This document shows, piece by piece, positions 27,915 through 40,304 of a DNA stretch of 64,000 nucleotides. The translations under genes and the position numbers were made by a program. This DNA comes from Photobacterium proteolyticum (GTDB lineage: Bacteria; Pseudomonadota; Gammaproteobacteria; Enterobacterales; Vibrionaceae). Positions within the stretch are counted from its first letter, which is position 1, and every line of letters starts with the position of its first letter. Location of the stretch: assembly GCF_001939735.1 (NCBI RefSeq), contig NZ_MJIL01000084.1, positions 1 through 64,000 on the forward strand, in the 5' to 3' direction. The notes beneath the pieces are model-generated. The model was not told the DNA's origin, searched no databases, and saw nothing but the letters and a program-made list of their open reading frames with translations.

Positions 27915-29560
27915 TACTTAATCCCCCCGACGGGAATAGGATCTTTGGCCTTTTCTCCCGAAAATATCAACGAATTTGGCTTGTCATTTATCTGCCGCAA
28001 TACAGGCTGAAGCTCTGTCATCACCTGCTCAAATCGTGCTAAAGCCTGTTCCAGATTACGGTACGGCTCGGCGTCAGGCCCAAAACCATCTAAGGTATTC
28101 TGAATTTGCTGCAGGCTGTTACGGACTTCGCTGGGAATAGCCTGGGTGTCCTGGTTTGCCAAAATCACAGCCAGCTCGTTCGCCATTTTCTCAGTAGCGA
28201 GCAACGTTTTCTGCGAAGCGTTCAGGCTGTTATTCAAGCTTTCCAGGGTATCTTCAACCGGCAGGTTATTTATCTTGCTTAAAATAGCGCTAATTTGTTT
28301 TTGAATTTGAGCAAACCCACCAGCCTTGGTCGGAAAAATATCATACCTTCCATAGCGAGGTAATTCAGGTAGCGTTTCTTCCGGATAGAGTTCAGTATCA
28401 ACCAGCAGTGCCCCTGTTAACAGGTTGCCGGTCTTCAAAGAGGCACGGAGCCCGGCCTTAAATTCTCGTTCAAGATTCTCTTTCAGCTGTGGCAAACTAT
28501 CAACATCGACATGTTCGTATATTCGCCCCAATTCGATGCGAACCAAGACCGGGATCTGCTTACTTGCAAACCCGCTCACAGCCCGTGGCAGTTCCAGCGG
28601 GACTTTCCTCACCGTCCCAATGCGAATACCCCGGTACTCAACAGGAGCACCTGAATTTAAGCCTCGAACGGATTCGTCAAACAACATGACGTATTCGAGA
28701 TATTCATCAAAAAAGCGCTCCCTGACCTGCTTGAGGTTGTTGTAGAGCCGAAACCGGCTCAACTCCTTAGTGATCAACTCACCCGGCTCATTGCCTCTTG
28801 GCACCCTGAAGCTGACCCCACCGGTGATCAGAGACTCGATCGAACCTATCTTAAAGTTGAATCCTTCTGCAGACATCTGCAAATCCACGCCGGATGTTAA
28901 CCAAAAACGGGTTCGCTTGCGGATAAGACTGTTATAGGGCTCGAAGATAAACAGCTGGTAATTGGCTTTCTTGGCCTCTGGATCAAAGGTTATTTTCTCT
29001 ACCCGCCCGACCGTAAAACCTTCATACAATACCGGATCACCCACCCCAAGCTTACCGGCTTCGTTATGATAAAGAACCAGCCGGATCCCCTTGGCATCGG
29101 GTGGAGCAACAGGCGGCACTTCCAACACGGTAAACTCAAGTTTTTCCTTTTTTGCAACGCCCGGTTGCAATTGGACATAGGCACCTGAGAGTAACGTTTC
29201 AAGCCCGGATACCCCCTCTTTACCAATTCTAGGTTTTACCACCCAAAACAAAGTGTCTTCTTTGAGCATACGAGCGGCATCTTTGTCTATCTGCGCTGTG
29301 GCGATAATGGCACTGTAGTCATCATTTAAGCTCACATCCGTAATAACCCCGACCCTGACATTGAGTGCTTTAACCTCCGTTTTTCCAACCTCGATCCCCT
29401 CGGCAGTACTCAACAACAAGGTAACTTCCGGCCCCTTGCTCATCATATATTGAGCAATCATCCAAATGCCGATTCCCAGCGCAATCACCGGAACAAGCCA
29501 GATAGAAGAAATCTGCTTGATATCCTGGACTTCTGCTTTTTCCTGCTTGTTATCCGTCAT
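27914..29560 (-). CDS. pqiB: PqiB, MCE-domain intermembrane transport protein
   Basis: 548 residues. One N-terminal membrane helix (ISSIWLVPVIALGIGIWMIA), then three MCE domains marked by GPEVTLLLSTAEGIEVGKT, GVGDPVLYEGFTVGRV and GAPVEYRGIRIGTV, then a helical needle (about 430-540). PqiB hexamers form a lipid tunnel across the periplasm. I prefer ATG 29560 (AGAGAAG ahead); GTG 29590 would add ten residues. Ten to forty bases after pqiA. Confidence 0.92.
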   Translation of the reverse strand: MTDNKQEKAEVQDIKQISSIWLVPVIALGIGIWMIAQYMMSKGPEVTLLLSTAEGIEVGKTEVKALNVRVGVITDVSLNDDYSAIIATAQIDKDAARMLKEDTLFWVVKPRIGKEGVSGLETLLSGAYVQLQPGVAKKEKLEFTVLEVPPVAPPDAKGIRLVLYHNEAGKLGVGDPVLYEGFTVGRVEKITFDPEAKKANYQLFIFEPYNSLIRKRTRFWLTSGVDLQMSAEGFNFKIGSIESLITGGVSFRVPRGNEPGELITKELSRFRLYNNLKQVRERFFDEYLEYVMLFDESVRGLNSGAPVEYRGIRIGTVRKVPLELPRAVSGFASKQIPVLVRIELGRIYEHVDVDSLPQLKENLEREFKAGLRASLKTGNLLTGALLVDTELYPEETLPELPRYGRYDIFPTKAGGFAQIQKQISAILSKINNLPVEDTLESLNNSLNASQKTLLATEKMANELAVILANQDTQAIPSEVRNSLQQIQNTLDGFGPDAEPYRNLEQALARFEQVMTELQPVLRQINDKPNSLIFSGEKAKDPIPVGGIK

Positions 29561-29599
29561 AGTTGGCTTCTCTTTACTATTGATTACCACTGCCTTGTC

Positions 29600-30913
29600 T
29601 TATGATGCCTGCTCGTGATTCTTCGAAGAGGCAGTCGGCCCTTCTTCTGTCCAGAAGATCCTCGGGTCAAAGGTCATTGCCGACAACATGGTTAAAATAA
29701 CAACACTGGCAAAAGACAGTGCTGCCGGTCCCGGAAAAATTGCCATCAAATTCTGTAGTTGCACCAAAGCCACCAGAATGGCGACAACAAAAATATCAAT
29801 CATTGACCAGCGCCCAATCAACTCCGTGATCCGATAGAGCCTTAATCGCTGAATAGCCTGCCGACCGCCAGTGGATCCGACAGACTGTGCCTTCATGTAC
29901 AGCCAGAATAATGCGAAAATCTTGGCAAGCGGAATAATAATGCTAGCCAGGAAAATAACTCCAGCAATCGGATACGAGCCTAACTGCCACAGCAGAACAA
30001 CCCCCTCCATGATGGTAGAGCCCTCCGAGTTACCGAGACTTACAGTGAACATCATCGGGTACAAGTTGGCAGGCACAAAAAAGACAACGGCTGCGATTAA
30101 TAATGCCCAACTTCGTTGCAGGCTCTGCTGAGGATGATAAGGATGCAAGGTACTATGACAACGAGCACAGCGCGCATGTGAAGTCACTGGCATCGCATTA
30201 AGCTGGGCACAGGTATGGCAACTAACATGATTGGCCGATTGATGACTATCACCAACCTTTAGCCCGGGCAAAGGCAACATAGGGGCAAACTGCAACCATA
30301 ACCAGGTTCTGTCTACCATGGACACACATTTCACAACCAGCAGCGTATAGAAACAAAACGCCCAAAACGACATTCCAAGGCCAATGTCAGCCAATGATGC
30401 GATCTTTATCAGGCTAACCAGCACCCCGATGAGAAAAACATCCACCATCAGCCAGGGCTCAATAACCGTCATACCCCGACATAAACGCTTTTCGAACATG
30501 CGAACTGACCTTGTCCCGGCAGATAAAGACAGCTTTTTCGCAACCCAGTAGAGATACAACACGATGGTGATATAAACAGCAGGCAAAATGACCACCGTCA
30601 GCAAGAGCAAAGCAGCCAGTAAACTATTTTGGAAACTGCTGAGCATTTTCGCAGCATGAAGCAGAGTGATCTCCTGGGTGATCCCCTGCACACTGAACGA
30701 CATAAACGGAAAGCTGACACTGAGCACCAGCATAACCAAACAGGCGATACCGTAAGATAACGGCCGCTGAAAAGGCTGGCTGATATATTTTGCCAATGTG
30801 TGGCCGCAACGTGGACAACAGGCTTTCTGCCCGTCAGTTAATACAGGCAGTTCTGTCACCAAGCCGCACTCCTCACAACCGACCAGCACTTTAGATGGCT
30901 GTTGCTTGCTCAT
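29600..30913 (-). CDS. pqiA: PqiA, inner-membrane protein of the Pqi lipid-transport system
   Basis: 437 residues built as two repeats, each with a zinc-ribbon-like motif (CEECG..CCPRCG about 13-38; CHTCAQ..CARCH about 231-252) followed by about four membrane helices. This is the PqiA/YebS layout. It sits with PqiB in the inner membrane and may feed lipids to it. First gene of the pqiABC operon. E. coli pqi responds to SoxRS and stress; I saw no clear SoxS box here. Confidence 0.92.
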   Translation of the reverse strand: MSKQQPSKVLVGCEECGLVTELPVLTDGQKACCPRCGHTLAKYISQPFQRPLSYGIACLVMLVLSVSFPFMSFSVQGITQEITLLHAAKMLSSFQNSLLAALLLLTVVILPAVYITIVLYLYWVAKKLSLSAGTRSVRMFEKRLCRGMTVIEPWLMVDVFLIGVLVSLIKIASLADIGLGMSFWAFCFYTLLVVKCVSMVDRTWLWLQFAPMLPLPGLKVGDSHQSANHVSCHTCAQLNAMPVTSHARCARCHSTLHPYHPQQSLQRSWALLIAAVVFFVPANLYPMMFTVSLGNSEGSTIMEGVVLLWQLGSYPIAGVIFLASIIIPLAKIFALFWLYMKAQSVGSTGGRQAIQRLRLYRITELIGRWSMIDIFVVAILVALVQLQNLMAIFPGPAALSFASVVILTMLSAMTFDPRIFWTEEGPTASSKNHEQAS

Positions 30914-31241
30914 TATCTGCCTTTATCTTTACACTTATCCACTGAGTATAGAAAATCTCAGGAAAATACCTGTACAAAATTGAGATAAAGCCTTGATATA
31001 AAGCTGATAGATGCAGAATCCAGTACGCTTTCTATATGGCGGTACTTAGACGGAAAATAAGAACCTCCCAAGTGGGAGGTTAAGTTAAGCAAGATAAAGT
31101 GAACGTCTAGTTACTACGAAGCTCATATGAGCAAATCTACTTATGGATGGATCAAGTGGTTTATTCGCCTAATAACACTACTATTCACAGTATAGTTAAC
31201 AATCCATGACCTTATTAAATACGTGGTTATATATTTGACCT
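30914..31241. other. Intergenic region upstream of pqiA
   Basis: 328 bases. It holds the pqi promoter region and a hairpin AACCTCCC-AAGT-GGGAGGTT (31062-31081), which read leftward is followed by a T-rich stretch and may end phhB transcription. No gene seen. Confidence 0.5.
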
Positions 31242-31592
31242 TTACAGATTTAACGATTGAAAGGCTAAATCTGTTTTCGCTGCACAGATAAAATCATTTT
31301 TATGCAGCCCTTTTACTGAATGGCTCCACCAGCAAACCGTCACTTTCCCCCACTCCAGCGTAATGGCCGGGTGATGAAACTCTTCTTCGGCAAGCGCCGC
31401 CACTTTGTCGGCAAAAACCCAGGCCAGTTTGAAGTTCTTGAACTTATAGGTTCGCTCCAGCTGCTTAATCCCTTCCCTGCTAAGCACGTCCCACTGAGGA
31501 ATATTCTGAGACAGCTCAATCATCTCACGCTCGGTGACCATCGGGGCACCAACCTGGCAGGCTTCACATTTCAACTCATGTAATTCAGACAT
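31242..31592 (-). CDS. phhB: Pterin-4a-carbinolamine dehydratase
   Basis: 116 residues. Regenerates the tetrahydropterin cofactor of phenylalanine hydroxylase by dehydrating the 4a-carbinolamine. The signature runs through [18 protein letters not shown] and [14 protein letters not shown]. The start is ATG 31592, overlapping the phhA stop by 8 bases; an upstream in-frame codon lies inside phhA and adds nothing conserved. Cotranscribed with phhA. Confidence 0.94.
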   Translation of the reverse strand: MSELHELKCEACQVGAPMVTEREMIELSQNIPQWDVLSREGIKQLERTYKFKNFKLAWVFADKVAALAEEEFHHPAITLEWGKVTVCWWSHSVKGLHKNDFICAAKTDLAFQSLNL

Positions 31593-32397
31593 AGTCTCCC
31601 ACAATCTCCTTATTCTTCGGTGGAAACATAGGCTCATGCAAGCCTAGTGATTTAGCCTCTAACACCATACTCATAATGTCTTTCTGGGCCAGTTCATAAA
31701 GTTGGTCAATGCTATCGAGCACAAAATATATCGGTTGCATAATATCGATACGGTAAGGCGTACGCATAATATCAACCGGATCAAACGGGCGGTAAACAGG
31801 CTTGTCACTGGTTACCGCATATTCTGTTTCACCGGGTGACGATAAAATTCCCCCGCCGTAAATGCGCAAGTTGTTATCCCGTCTAAGCAGGCCAAACTCA
31901 ACCGTAAACCAATACAGACGAGCAAGATAGACACGCTCTTCTTTGCTGGCTTCATACCCCAGCCTACCATAGGTGTGGGTAAACTCGGCAAAAGCCGGGT
32001 TAGTCAGCATGGCACAATGGCCAAATATCTCGTGGAAAAAATCAGGCTCCTGGAGATAATCGAACTCTTCGCGACGCCGTAAGAAAGTGGCAACAGGAAA
32101 CTGCTTGTTAGACAGCATACTGAAGAAACGATCAAAATTGATCAATGCCGGCACCTCGACACACTCCCATCCGGTTGTTGATCGCAGCACCTGATTGATT
32201 TCTTCTAGTTGCGGTACCCGATCCAGAGGCAAATCGAGCAAATCCAGCCCTTTAATGTATTCATCACAGGCCCGGCCATCAATACTATTGAGCTGTCGAA
32301 TTACCAAATCATGCCAGATTTGATCTTCTTCCGCATTCCAGTCAATAAAGCCATTTTCATCCGGCTTCTTCGATACATATTTGTTCGCTACACCCAT
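31585..32397 (-). CDS. phhA: Phenylalanine-4-hydroxylase
   Basis: 270 residues, close to the 262 of Pseudomonas PhhA. Pterin- and iron-dependent conversion of phenylalanine to tyrosine. Iron site HEIFGH (two His) and the third ligand Glu in YWFTVEFGL are present, with [17 protein letters not shown] before them. I choose ATG 32397 ([11 protein letters not shown]) with AGG seven bases ahead; a TTG 15 codons upstream is the alternative. Upstream lies a TyrR-like box shared with hmgA. Confidence 0.95.
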   Translation of the reverse strand: MGVANKYVSKKPDENGFIDWNAEEDQIWHDLVIRQLNSIDGRACDEYIKGLDLLDLPLDRVPQLEEINQVLRSTTGWECVEVPALINFDRFFSMLSNKQFPVATFLRRREEFDYLQEPDFFHEIFGHCAMLTNPAFAEFTHTYGRLGYEASKEERVYLARLYWFTVEFGLLRRDNNLRIYGGGILSSPGETEYAVTSDKPVYRPFDPVDIMRTPYRIDIMQPIYFVLDSIDQLYELAQKDIMSMVLEAKSLGLHEPMFPPKNKEIVGDYV

Positions 32398-32752
32398 AAA
32401 ATAACCTACTTTGTCTGTTCGCCTCTCCTTGGCAATCTTCAATTATTCCCGTCTTCAATTTCGAATTTCCTCTATCTTCATTAAGGTTAGGTGCTTTCAT
32501 GATGGCTATGAAACCACTGAAAGGAAAACATACCCACGCACAGGTGTAACATTTTTTTTACATTATTTTTTAGGGCACTTGCTCGAAGCTGAGCTTGCAT
32601 TTTCAAAATATAGCTTTAGTTAATAGATGGTTATGTAAAATCATCGGCACACTCGAGCAGATAAAATAATCCGGATTTAGTTGCTTGTTCGTCCTTGCTC
32701 AGCCAGAGTTAATATATTGAGTTAACAAAACATTAACTTTAAGGATAAGGCA
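32398..32752. other. Divergent control region of phhAB and hmgA
   Basis: 355 bases, AT-rich, containing the TyrR-like box at 32545-32562 and a TGTAAA half-site near 32635. It must carry promoters for both catabolic operons. Confidence 0.55.
32545..32562. promoter_or_regulatory. TyrR-like box
   Basis: TGTAAC-ATTTTT-TTTACA, one mismatch from the TGTAAA-N6-TTTACA consensus of TyrR. About 150 bases from phhA and 190 from hmgA. TyrR/PhhR activates phh operons in other gammaproteobacteria. Confidence 0.65.
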
Positions 32753-33883
32753 ATGCGACATTGGTTTCAGTTTCCAATCATTGAGGGAAAAGCATCCCGC
32801 CAGGCTCACTGTGATTTGCCCGAAGGGACCTTTGAACGTGAATGTGGCAAGGAAGGCTTTTTTGGCCCGGCCAGCCATATGTATCACGCCAACCCGCCAA
32901 CAGGCTGGACACAATGGGAAGGCCCGCTTCGTCCCCGCGCTATTGATACAACCAAGCTGAAGCAACCGGGTACATCACCCTGGGATGCATCATTATTGCT
33001 ATTCAACAACAACCTAAAGATGCGGGTATGGAACAGCAAACACAGCATGGATCATCTGGTGCGCAATGGTGACGGCGACGAAGTCCTGTTCATTCACCAG
33101 GGCCGCGGACAGCTATTCTGTGACTATGGCCACCTCTCGTTCCGCGACGGCGACTATATCGTGATCCCCCGGGCGACAAGCTGGCGTATCGAGATTGAAG
33201 AGCCAGTATCCATGCTGCTCATCGAGGCCACAAACAGCGGCTACCAAATGGCAGAGCGCGGCCTGGTCGGCCAGCACGCGGTGTACGATCCGGCAATTTT
33301 GGAGTATGCCCGTATTGATGACGCTTTCTTGGCCCAGCAAAGCACGGAGCAGCAATGGCAGGTGAAACTGAAAGCCCGCAACCAGCTCAATACCATCACT
33401 TACCCGTTTAACCCTCTGGATGCACAAGGCTGGAAGGGTAACCTGACTGTTTTCAAGCTTAACTGGCGTGATATCCGGCCTTTGATGAGCCACCGCTATC
33501 ACCTGCCCCCTTCGGCACATACCACCTTTGTCGCCAACGGCTTTGTGATCTGCACCTTTGTACCCCGGCCGATCGAAAGTGATCCCAAGGCATTGAAAGT
33601 GCCCTTTTACCACAACAATGATGACTATGACGAAGTGCTGTTCTATCACCGAGGTAACTTCTTCAGCCGCGATAATATCGAGGCCGGCATGATCACCCAC
33701 CACCCTTGCGGCTTTTCCCATGGCCCACACCCCAAGGCGCTGGCCAGCAGCATGGAAAACCCGAAAAAGGAAACCGATGAGGTTGCAGTGATGATTGACA
33801 CCCGGTGGCCGCTGGAAATCGCCGATTTACCTGAAGACGTTGAAAATAAAGACTATGTTTATTCATGGTTAAACAAGAAATAA
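32753..33883 (+). CDS. hmgA: Homogentisate 1,2-dioxygenase
   Basis: 376 residues, the shorter bacterial type of the cupin-fold iron dioxygenase that opens homogentisate to maleylacetoacetate. Conserved blocks: GDGDEVLFIHQGRG, FYHNNDDYDEVLFYHRG (iron ligands) and HHPCGFSHGPHP. AAGGATAAGG precedes the ATG. First gene of hmgA-fah-maiA-acetoacetyl-CoA synthetase. Loss of this gene normally causes brown pyomelanin pigment. Confidence 0.94.
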   Translation: MRHWFQFPIIEGKASRQAHCDLPEGTFERECGKEGFFGPASHMYHANPPTGWTQWEGPLRPRAIDTTKLKQPGTSPWDASLLLFNNNLKMRVWNSKHSMDHLVRNGDGDEVLFIHQGRGQLFCDYGHLSFRDGDYIVIPRATSWRIEIEEPVSMLLIEATNSGYQMAERGLVGQHAVYDPAILEYARIDDAFLAQQSTEQQWQVKLKARNQLNTITYPFNPLDAQGWKGNLTVFKLNWRDIRPLMSHRYHLPPSAHTTFVANGFVICTFVPRPIESDPKALKVPFYHNNDDYDEVLFYHRGNFFSRDNIEAGMITHHPCGFSHGPHPKALASSMENPKKETDEVAVMIDTRWPLEIADLPEDVENKDYVYSWLNKK

Positions 33884-33925
33884 GCCATTGACGCCAGTGA
33901 TAGCAACGATTAACCCGATTAAATA

Positions 33926-33940
33926 ATTTACATTGTAAAT
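33926..33940. repeat. 15-bp palindrome in the hmgA-fah gap
   Basis: ATTTACA-T-TGTAAAT, perfect, directly before the AAGGAG ribosome site of fah. It could be an operator or mRNA hairpin. Confidence 0.5.
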
Positions 33941-33952
33941 AAGGAGTCGAGA

Positions 33953-34975
33953 GTGAAACTAGCTTCTTTAAACCATGGCCGAGACGGGCAACTCATTGTT
34001 GTCTCTCGTGATTTAATCCAAGCCGTGCATGCGCATGACATTGCACCCACCTTGCAATTTGCTCTCGACAACTGGGATCAGGTTGAAGGCGATCTTCAGC
34101 ACCTGTACCGCAACCTCAATGACGGTACCGCCCATGATGTCTTCCCGTTCAATCCCAAGCTTTGCGCCTCGCCACTTCCCCGTGCCTACCAATGGGCTGA
34201 CGGCAGTGCCTATGTCAATCATGTCGAGCTAGTGCGCAAGGCCCGCGGCGCAGAAATGCCAGAAAGCTTCTGGACCGATCCGCTGGTCTATCAGGGCATG
34301 TCTGATGCTTTCCTAACCCCAACCCAAGATATCGACGTCACCGACGAAAACTGGGGCATTGATTTCGAGGCCGAGATCGCCATTGTCACCAATGATGTCG
34401 ACATGGGGATCCGGACCGAGGAAGTACACGGGCACATCAAATTGCTGATGCTGGTCAATGATGTCTCGCTTCGCAATCTGATCCCTGCCGAATTGGCTAA
34501 GGGCTTTGGTTTCTTCCAGTCAAAACCGGCCTCGGCTTTCTCTCCGGTAGCGGTCACCCCGGACGAATTGGGCGACAACTGGCATGACTATAAGGTTCAC
34601 CATCGCCTGACGGTTCATCACAATGGTGTTTTGTTCGGTCAGCCCCACGCCGGAACAGATATGACGTTCAACTTTGCCGAACTGGTTCAGCATGTTGCCA
34701 AAAGTCGTCCGCTAAGTGCCGGGACAATTATCGGCTCCGGCACCGTTTCGAACAAAGACAGTTCCAGCGGCTCTTGCTGTCTTGCCGAGCGCCGTATGCT
34801 AGAGATCATCGACAACGGAGTCGCCGAAACACCTTTCATGCGCTTTGGTGATACGGTCAGAATCGAAATGTTCGACGACAGCGGCCAGTCTATTTTTGGG
34901 GCAATTGAACAGAAAGTGGCGCGTTATGAACATCGCTACCATGATGAAGACCTCAACCATCACAGACCAAGCTGA
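33953..34975 (+). CDS. fahA: Fumarylacetoacetate hydrolase
   Basis: 340 residues; last step of tyrosine degradation, giving fumarate and acetoacetate. Metal-binding blocks DFEAEIAIV and LLMLVNDVSLRN, then GFGFFQSKPASAFSP and GSGTVSN. GTG start at 33953 with AAGGAG six bases ahead; no suitable ATG nearby. Followed 11 bases later by maiA. Confidence 0.93.
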   Translation: MKLASLNHGRDGQLIVVSRDLIQAVHAHDIAPTLQFALDNWDQVEGDLQHLYRNLNDGTAHDVFPFNPKLCASPLPRAYQWADGSAYVNHVELVRKARGAEMPESFWTDPLVYQGMSDAFLTPTQDIDVTDENWGIDFEAEIAIVTNDVDMGIRTEEVHGHIKLLMLVNDVSLRNLIPAELAKGFGFFQSKPASAFSPVAVTPDELGDNWHDYKVHHRLTVHHNGVLFGQPHAGTDMTFNFAELVQHVAKSRPLSAGTIIGSGTVSNKDSSSGSCCLAERRMLEIIDNGVAETPFMRFGDTVRIEMFDDSGQSIFGAIEQKVARYEHRYHDEDLNHHRPS

Positions 34976-34986
34976 GCGGGGAAATC

Positions 34987-35624
34987 ATGAAGCTTTATGA
35001 CTATTATCGTTCTTCCGCTTCCTACCGGGTACGCATTGCCCTCAATCTTAAAGGACTGACCTATGAGCATTGCCCGGTTTCGTTGTTGGATAACGAGCAG
35101 CGCAGCACCAGTTACACGTCACTTAATCCCAGCGCCCTGGTTCCGAGCCTCGAGTCAGACAGAGGACTACTAGGTCAGTCGATTGCCATTATGGAGTACC
35201 TGGAAGACTGTTACCCCGAACCCGCGATCTTGCCGAGTTCTCGCTGGGAGAAAGCCAAGTGCCGTGAAATATCGCTGGCGATTGCCTGTGATATTCACCC
35301 ACTGAACAACCTGCGAGTCCTGAACTTCCTTCACAGTGAGTTCGGGGTGCACCAAAACGAGAAAATGATTTGGTATCACCATTGGCTCAGCCAGGGATTT
35401 CAAACCCTTGAAACGCTGCTAGGCAACAGTACCCATCATTTTTGCTGTGGCGATACGCCAACCATGGCCGATATCTGTCTGCTCCCCCAAATCTACAACG
35501 CACGGCGCTTTGGGTTTGATGTTGGCCCCTACCCTACCCTGCAGCGCATTGAGCAGCACTGCCTGCATCTCGATGCGTTCGTCCGTGCCCACCCTGACGC
35601 CCAAAGTGAACAAGGAACTTCCTG

Positions 35625-35625
<1 letters not shown>
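34987..35625 (+). CDS. maiA: Maleylacetoacetate isomerase (zeta-class GST)
   Basis: 212 residues. Glutathione-dependent isomerisation of maleylacetoacetate to fumarylacetoacetate. The catalytic N-terminal motif SSASYRVRIALNLKGL (family S-S-C/A-S-x-R-V-R) and NPSALVPSLE (glutathione site) are clear, with a helical C-terminal GST domain holding ADICLLPQIYNARRFG. Stop and next start share one base (TGATG). Confidence 0.94.
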
Positions 35626-37724
<2,099 letters not shown>

Positions 37725-37801
37725 GTTGTCCAATCTGGCTCAGATAGGTTTATAGAATGATATGATGCCTTCATCAGGCTACAAGGAGAACTGTTACCCA
37801 A

Positions 37802-38785
37802 ATGAAGCGCATTCCAACCAACATTATCACCGGCTTTTTAGGTGCCGGAAAAACGACTTCCATACTTTCTCTGCTGGCGCGTAAGCCAGAAAATGAAAAG
37901 TGGGCGATTCTAATCAACGAGTTTGGCAATATCGGCGTTGATGGTGCGATTCTTGACCAACAAGGCGCTATCGTGAAAGAAGTACCGGGTGGTTGCATGT
38001 GCTGTGTAGCAGGCTTACCGATGTCCGTTGGCATTAATGCTCTCTTGGCACAAAAGCCTGATCGTCTGCTGCTAGAGCCGACCGGTCTTGGCCACCCGAA
38101 GGAAGTGATCGCCAAGCTCACTTCTGAGAGCTACCGTAACTATATCGACCTGAAGGCAACCATTACTGTTGTCGATCCGCGTCATTTTTCCGATACCCAG
38201 TATACCGACAACCAAAACTTCCAGGATCAACTGGCGCTGGCTGATGTTGTTGTCGCTAACAAAATAGACCAGTGCGCTAACGAAGATCTGGCTGCTTTTG
38301 ATGCATTTACTGCCAAATTCGATCCTGCAAAAGCCGCCATTGGCAAAGTTGAACAAGGTCAGCTTGACCTCGACTGGCTGGCTATCGAGCGAACTGAGCG
38401 TCAGGCACAGCACAGCCATCATCACCACAGTCACGGCGAAGCCGCGCCATTGGAAGAGTTTGAACTGGCTCCCGGCGAAACCTTTGCCCGTCGCGAAAAC
38501 AGCGGCCAGGGCTATCGCAGCTGCGGCTGGTTCTTCGCCGCCGATCAAGTTTTCGACTTTTCTAAACTCTTTACCCTGCTTTCCAATGTCAACGCCCAGC
38601 GTGTCAAAGCCGTGGTTAATACAGAACGTGGCTGCTTTGCCTTCAACGTGGTCAACCAGGTCGTCTCAGTCAACGAGCTATCGCTGAACGGCTTCGAGTC
38701 ACGGATAGAATTTATCGACAAAGAAGCACTACCGTGGGATGAGCTAGAGGAGATCCTGTGCTCTTTGGTCACGGCTCAATCATGA
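37802..38785 (+). CDS. COG0523 (CobW/YjiA-type) metal-chaperone GTPase
   Basis: 327 residues. G1 GFLGAGKTT (10-18), metal motif GCMCC (about 64-68), G4 NKID, and a histidine-rich insert HSHHHHSHGE (about 203-212) before the CobW C-terminal domain. These are typical of zinc-handling G3E GTPases (YjiA, ZNG1). I saw no convincing Zur site. ACAAGGAGA precedes the start. Its client is unknown; the next two genes encode putative metalloproteases. Confidence 0.88.
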   Translation: MKRIPTNIITGFLGAGKTTSILSLLARKPENEKWAILINEFGNIGVDGAILDQQGAIVKEVPGGCMCCVAGLPMSVGINALLAQKPDRLLLEPTGLGHPKEVIAKLTSESYRNYIDLKATITVVDPRHFSDTQYTDNQNFQDQLALADVVVANKIDQCANEDLAAFDAFTAKFDPAKAAIGKVEQGQLDLDWLAIERTERQAQHSHHHHSHGEAAPLEEFELAPGETFARRENSGQGYRSCGWFFAADQVFDFSKLFTLLSNVNAQRVKAVVNTERGCFAFNVVNQVVSVNELSLNGFESRIEFIDKEALPWDELEEILCSLVTAQS

Positions 38786-38918
38786 TTTGCGACTCAAGAT
38801 TTTGAATTTCATGCTAATAATGAGTATGGATAGCATTAGAATTGCAGTCGAACAGAATTAATTTGTCCATTGAAAGGCCCTGTTTGGCAATGGACCTAAT
38901 CACAAGCAAGGAGCAAAT

Positions 38919-40304
38919 ATGCTAAACCCTGCTACTGCGAAAGCAGTCATTGATCATGCGCTATTCCTCGGTGCTGACTTTGCTGAACTCTTCGTTGAGC
39001 ATCACCAGTCCAGTTCCGTCGAGCTTATCTCCGGCGACATTGACAAGGTAAACTCAGGTATCGACTTCGGTATCGGGATTCGCTTGTTCTTCGGTTATAA
39101 AGTGCTGTACGGCTACACCAACAGTACTGATGAAGAAGAGCTCAAGCGTGTTACCGGGCTGCTGGCAGCCAAGGACAAGCGAGACCAGATTGCCAATGCG
39201 GCAGCCTTGAACCTCAGCCGCTATAGCAACAAACACCAATGCCAACTGCCACTGGCACAAGGGGCCAACCTTGAAGCAAAAATCGCTTTCCTGAGAGACA
39301 CAGATCAAGCTGCCCGTGGCGAAGACGAAAAGATATCTCAATTCATCGGTCGCATTCTGCAGCGCGAGCAGCAGATCGAGATCTTTAACTCAACCGGCCT
39401 GCATATCGGCGACACACGCCACTATACACGCGTCGCTGCTACAGCTATTGCCCAGAACGGCAGTGAGCAATCGACAGGCTTTGAAGCACCTGGCGCCCTG
39501 ACAGGCTGGGAATTCAATACCCGCCTTGATGCACGTGAATTGGGCCAGCACGTTGCCAAGCAGGCCATGGTGAAGTTGTTTGCCGATAACTGCCCATCCG
39601 GCGAGATGCCCGTTATCATCGGTAACGGCTTTGGTGGCGTGATATTCCACGAAGCCTGTGGTCACCTGCTTGAAACAACATCGGTTGCCAAGAAAGCCTC
39701 GGTATTCCACGACAAGATGGGCGAAATGATCGCCAACCCTGTCGTCAATGCTGTAGATGACGGCACCATGACCAACGAATGGGGCTCTATCAATATTGAT
39801 GACGAGGGCATGGAGACTCAACGCACTCAGCTTATCAAAGACGGCAAGTTAACCAGCTTTATGGTTGACCACATGGGCTCGCTCAAAACGGGTTATGAAC
39901 CAACAGGTTCCGGCCGTCGTGAATCGTACAAGTTCGCCCCGACATCACGGATGCGCAATACCTTCATTGAGCCAGGCGAGAGTTCGCTGGACGAGATGAT
40001 CAGCAGCGTCGAACACGGTATTTTTGCCAAGAAGATGGGCGGCGGCTCGGTTCAGCCGGGTACCGGCGAATTCAACTTCGCCGTGCAGGAAGCCTACCTG
40101 ATTGAAAATGGCCAAATCACCAAACCACTGAAATCAGCCACGCTGATCAGCACCGGGCCAAAAGTGCTGAAAGAGATCAGCATGGTGGGCAAGGACTTCG
40201 AACTGGCAGCCGGTATGTGTGGCTCTGTCAGCGGTTCGGTGCCGACAACAGTGGGACAACCGGCTCTGAAAGTCGACAATATTCTTGTGGGGGGTGGCAA
40301 CTAA
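38919..40304 (+). CDS. TldD-family metalloprotease
   Basis: 461 residues. TldD/PmbA-fold peptidase with the zinc motif HEACGH (HExxxH, about 245-250) inside FGGVIFHEACGHLLE, plus SGRRESYKFAPTSRMRNT. TldD works as a heterodimer with TldE/PmbA and degrades unstructured peptides, CcdA and RiPP leaders. The next gene starts on its stop codon (TAATG), giving the partner. The genome may have a separate canonical tldD, so this pair could be a paralogue. Confidence 0.86.
   Translation: MLNPATAKAVIDHALFLGADFAELFVEHHQSSSVELISGDIDKVNSGIDFGIGIRLFFGYKVLYGYTNSTDEEELKRVTGLLAAKDKRDQIANAAALNLSRYSNKHQCQLPLAQGANLEAKIAFLRDTDQAARGEDEKISQFIGRILQREQQIEIFNSTGLHIGDTRHYTRVAATAIAQNGSEQSTGFEAPGALTGWEFNTRLDARELGQHVAKQAMVKLFADNCPSGEMPVIIGNGFGGVIFHEACGHLLETTSVAKKASVFHDKMGEMIANPVVNAVDDGTMTNEWGSINIDDEGMETQRTQLIKDGKLTSFMVDHMGSLKTGYEPTGSGRRESYKFAPTSRMRNTFIEPGESSLDEMISSVEHGIFAKKMGGGSVQPGTGEFNFAVQEAYLIENGQITKPLKSATLISTGPKVLKEISMVGKDFELAAGMCGSVSGSVPTTVGQPALKVDNILVGGGN

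Noticed and set aside
33113-33730. 205-codon minus-strand frame
   Set aside because: Antisense shadow of hmgA, whose protein is strongly conserved.
38072-38548. 158-codon minus-strand frame
   Set aside because: Antisense shadow of the COG0523 GTPase gene.
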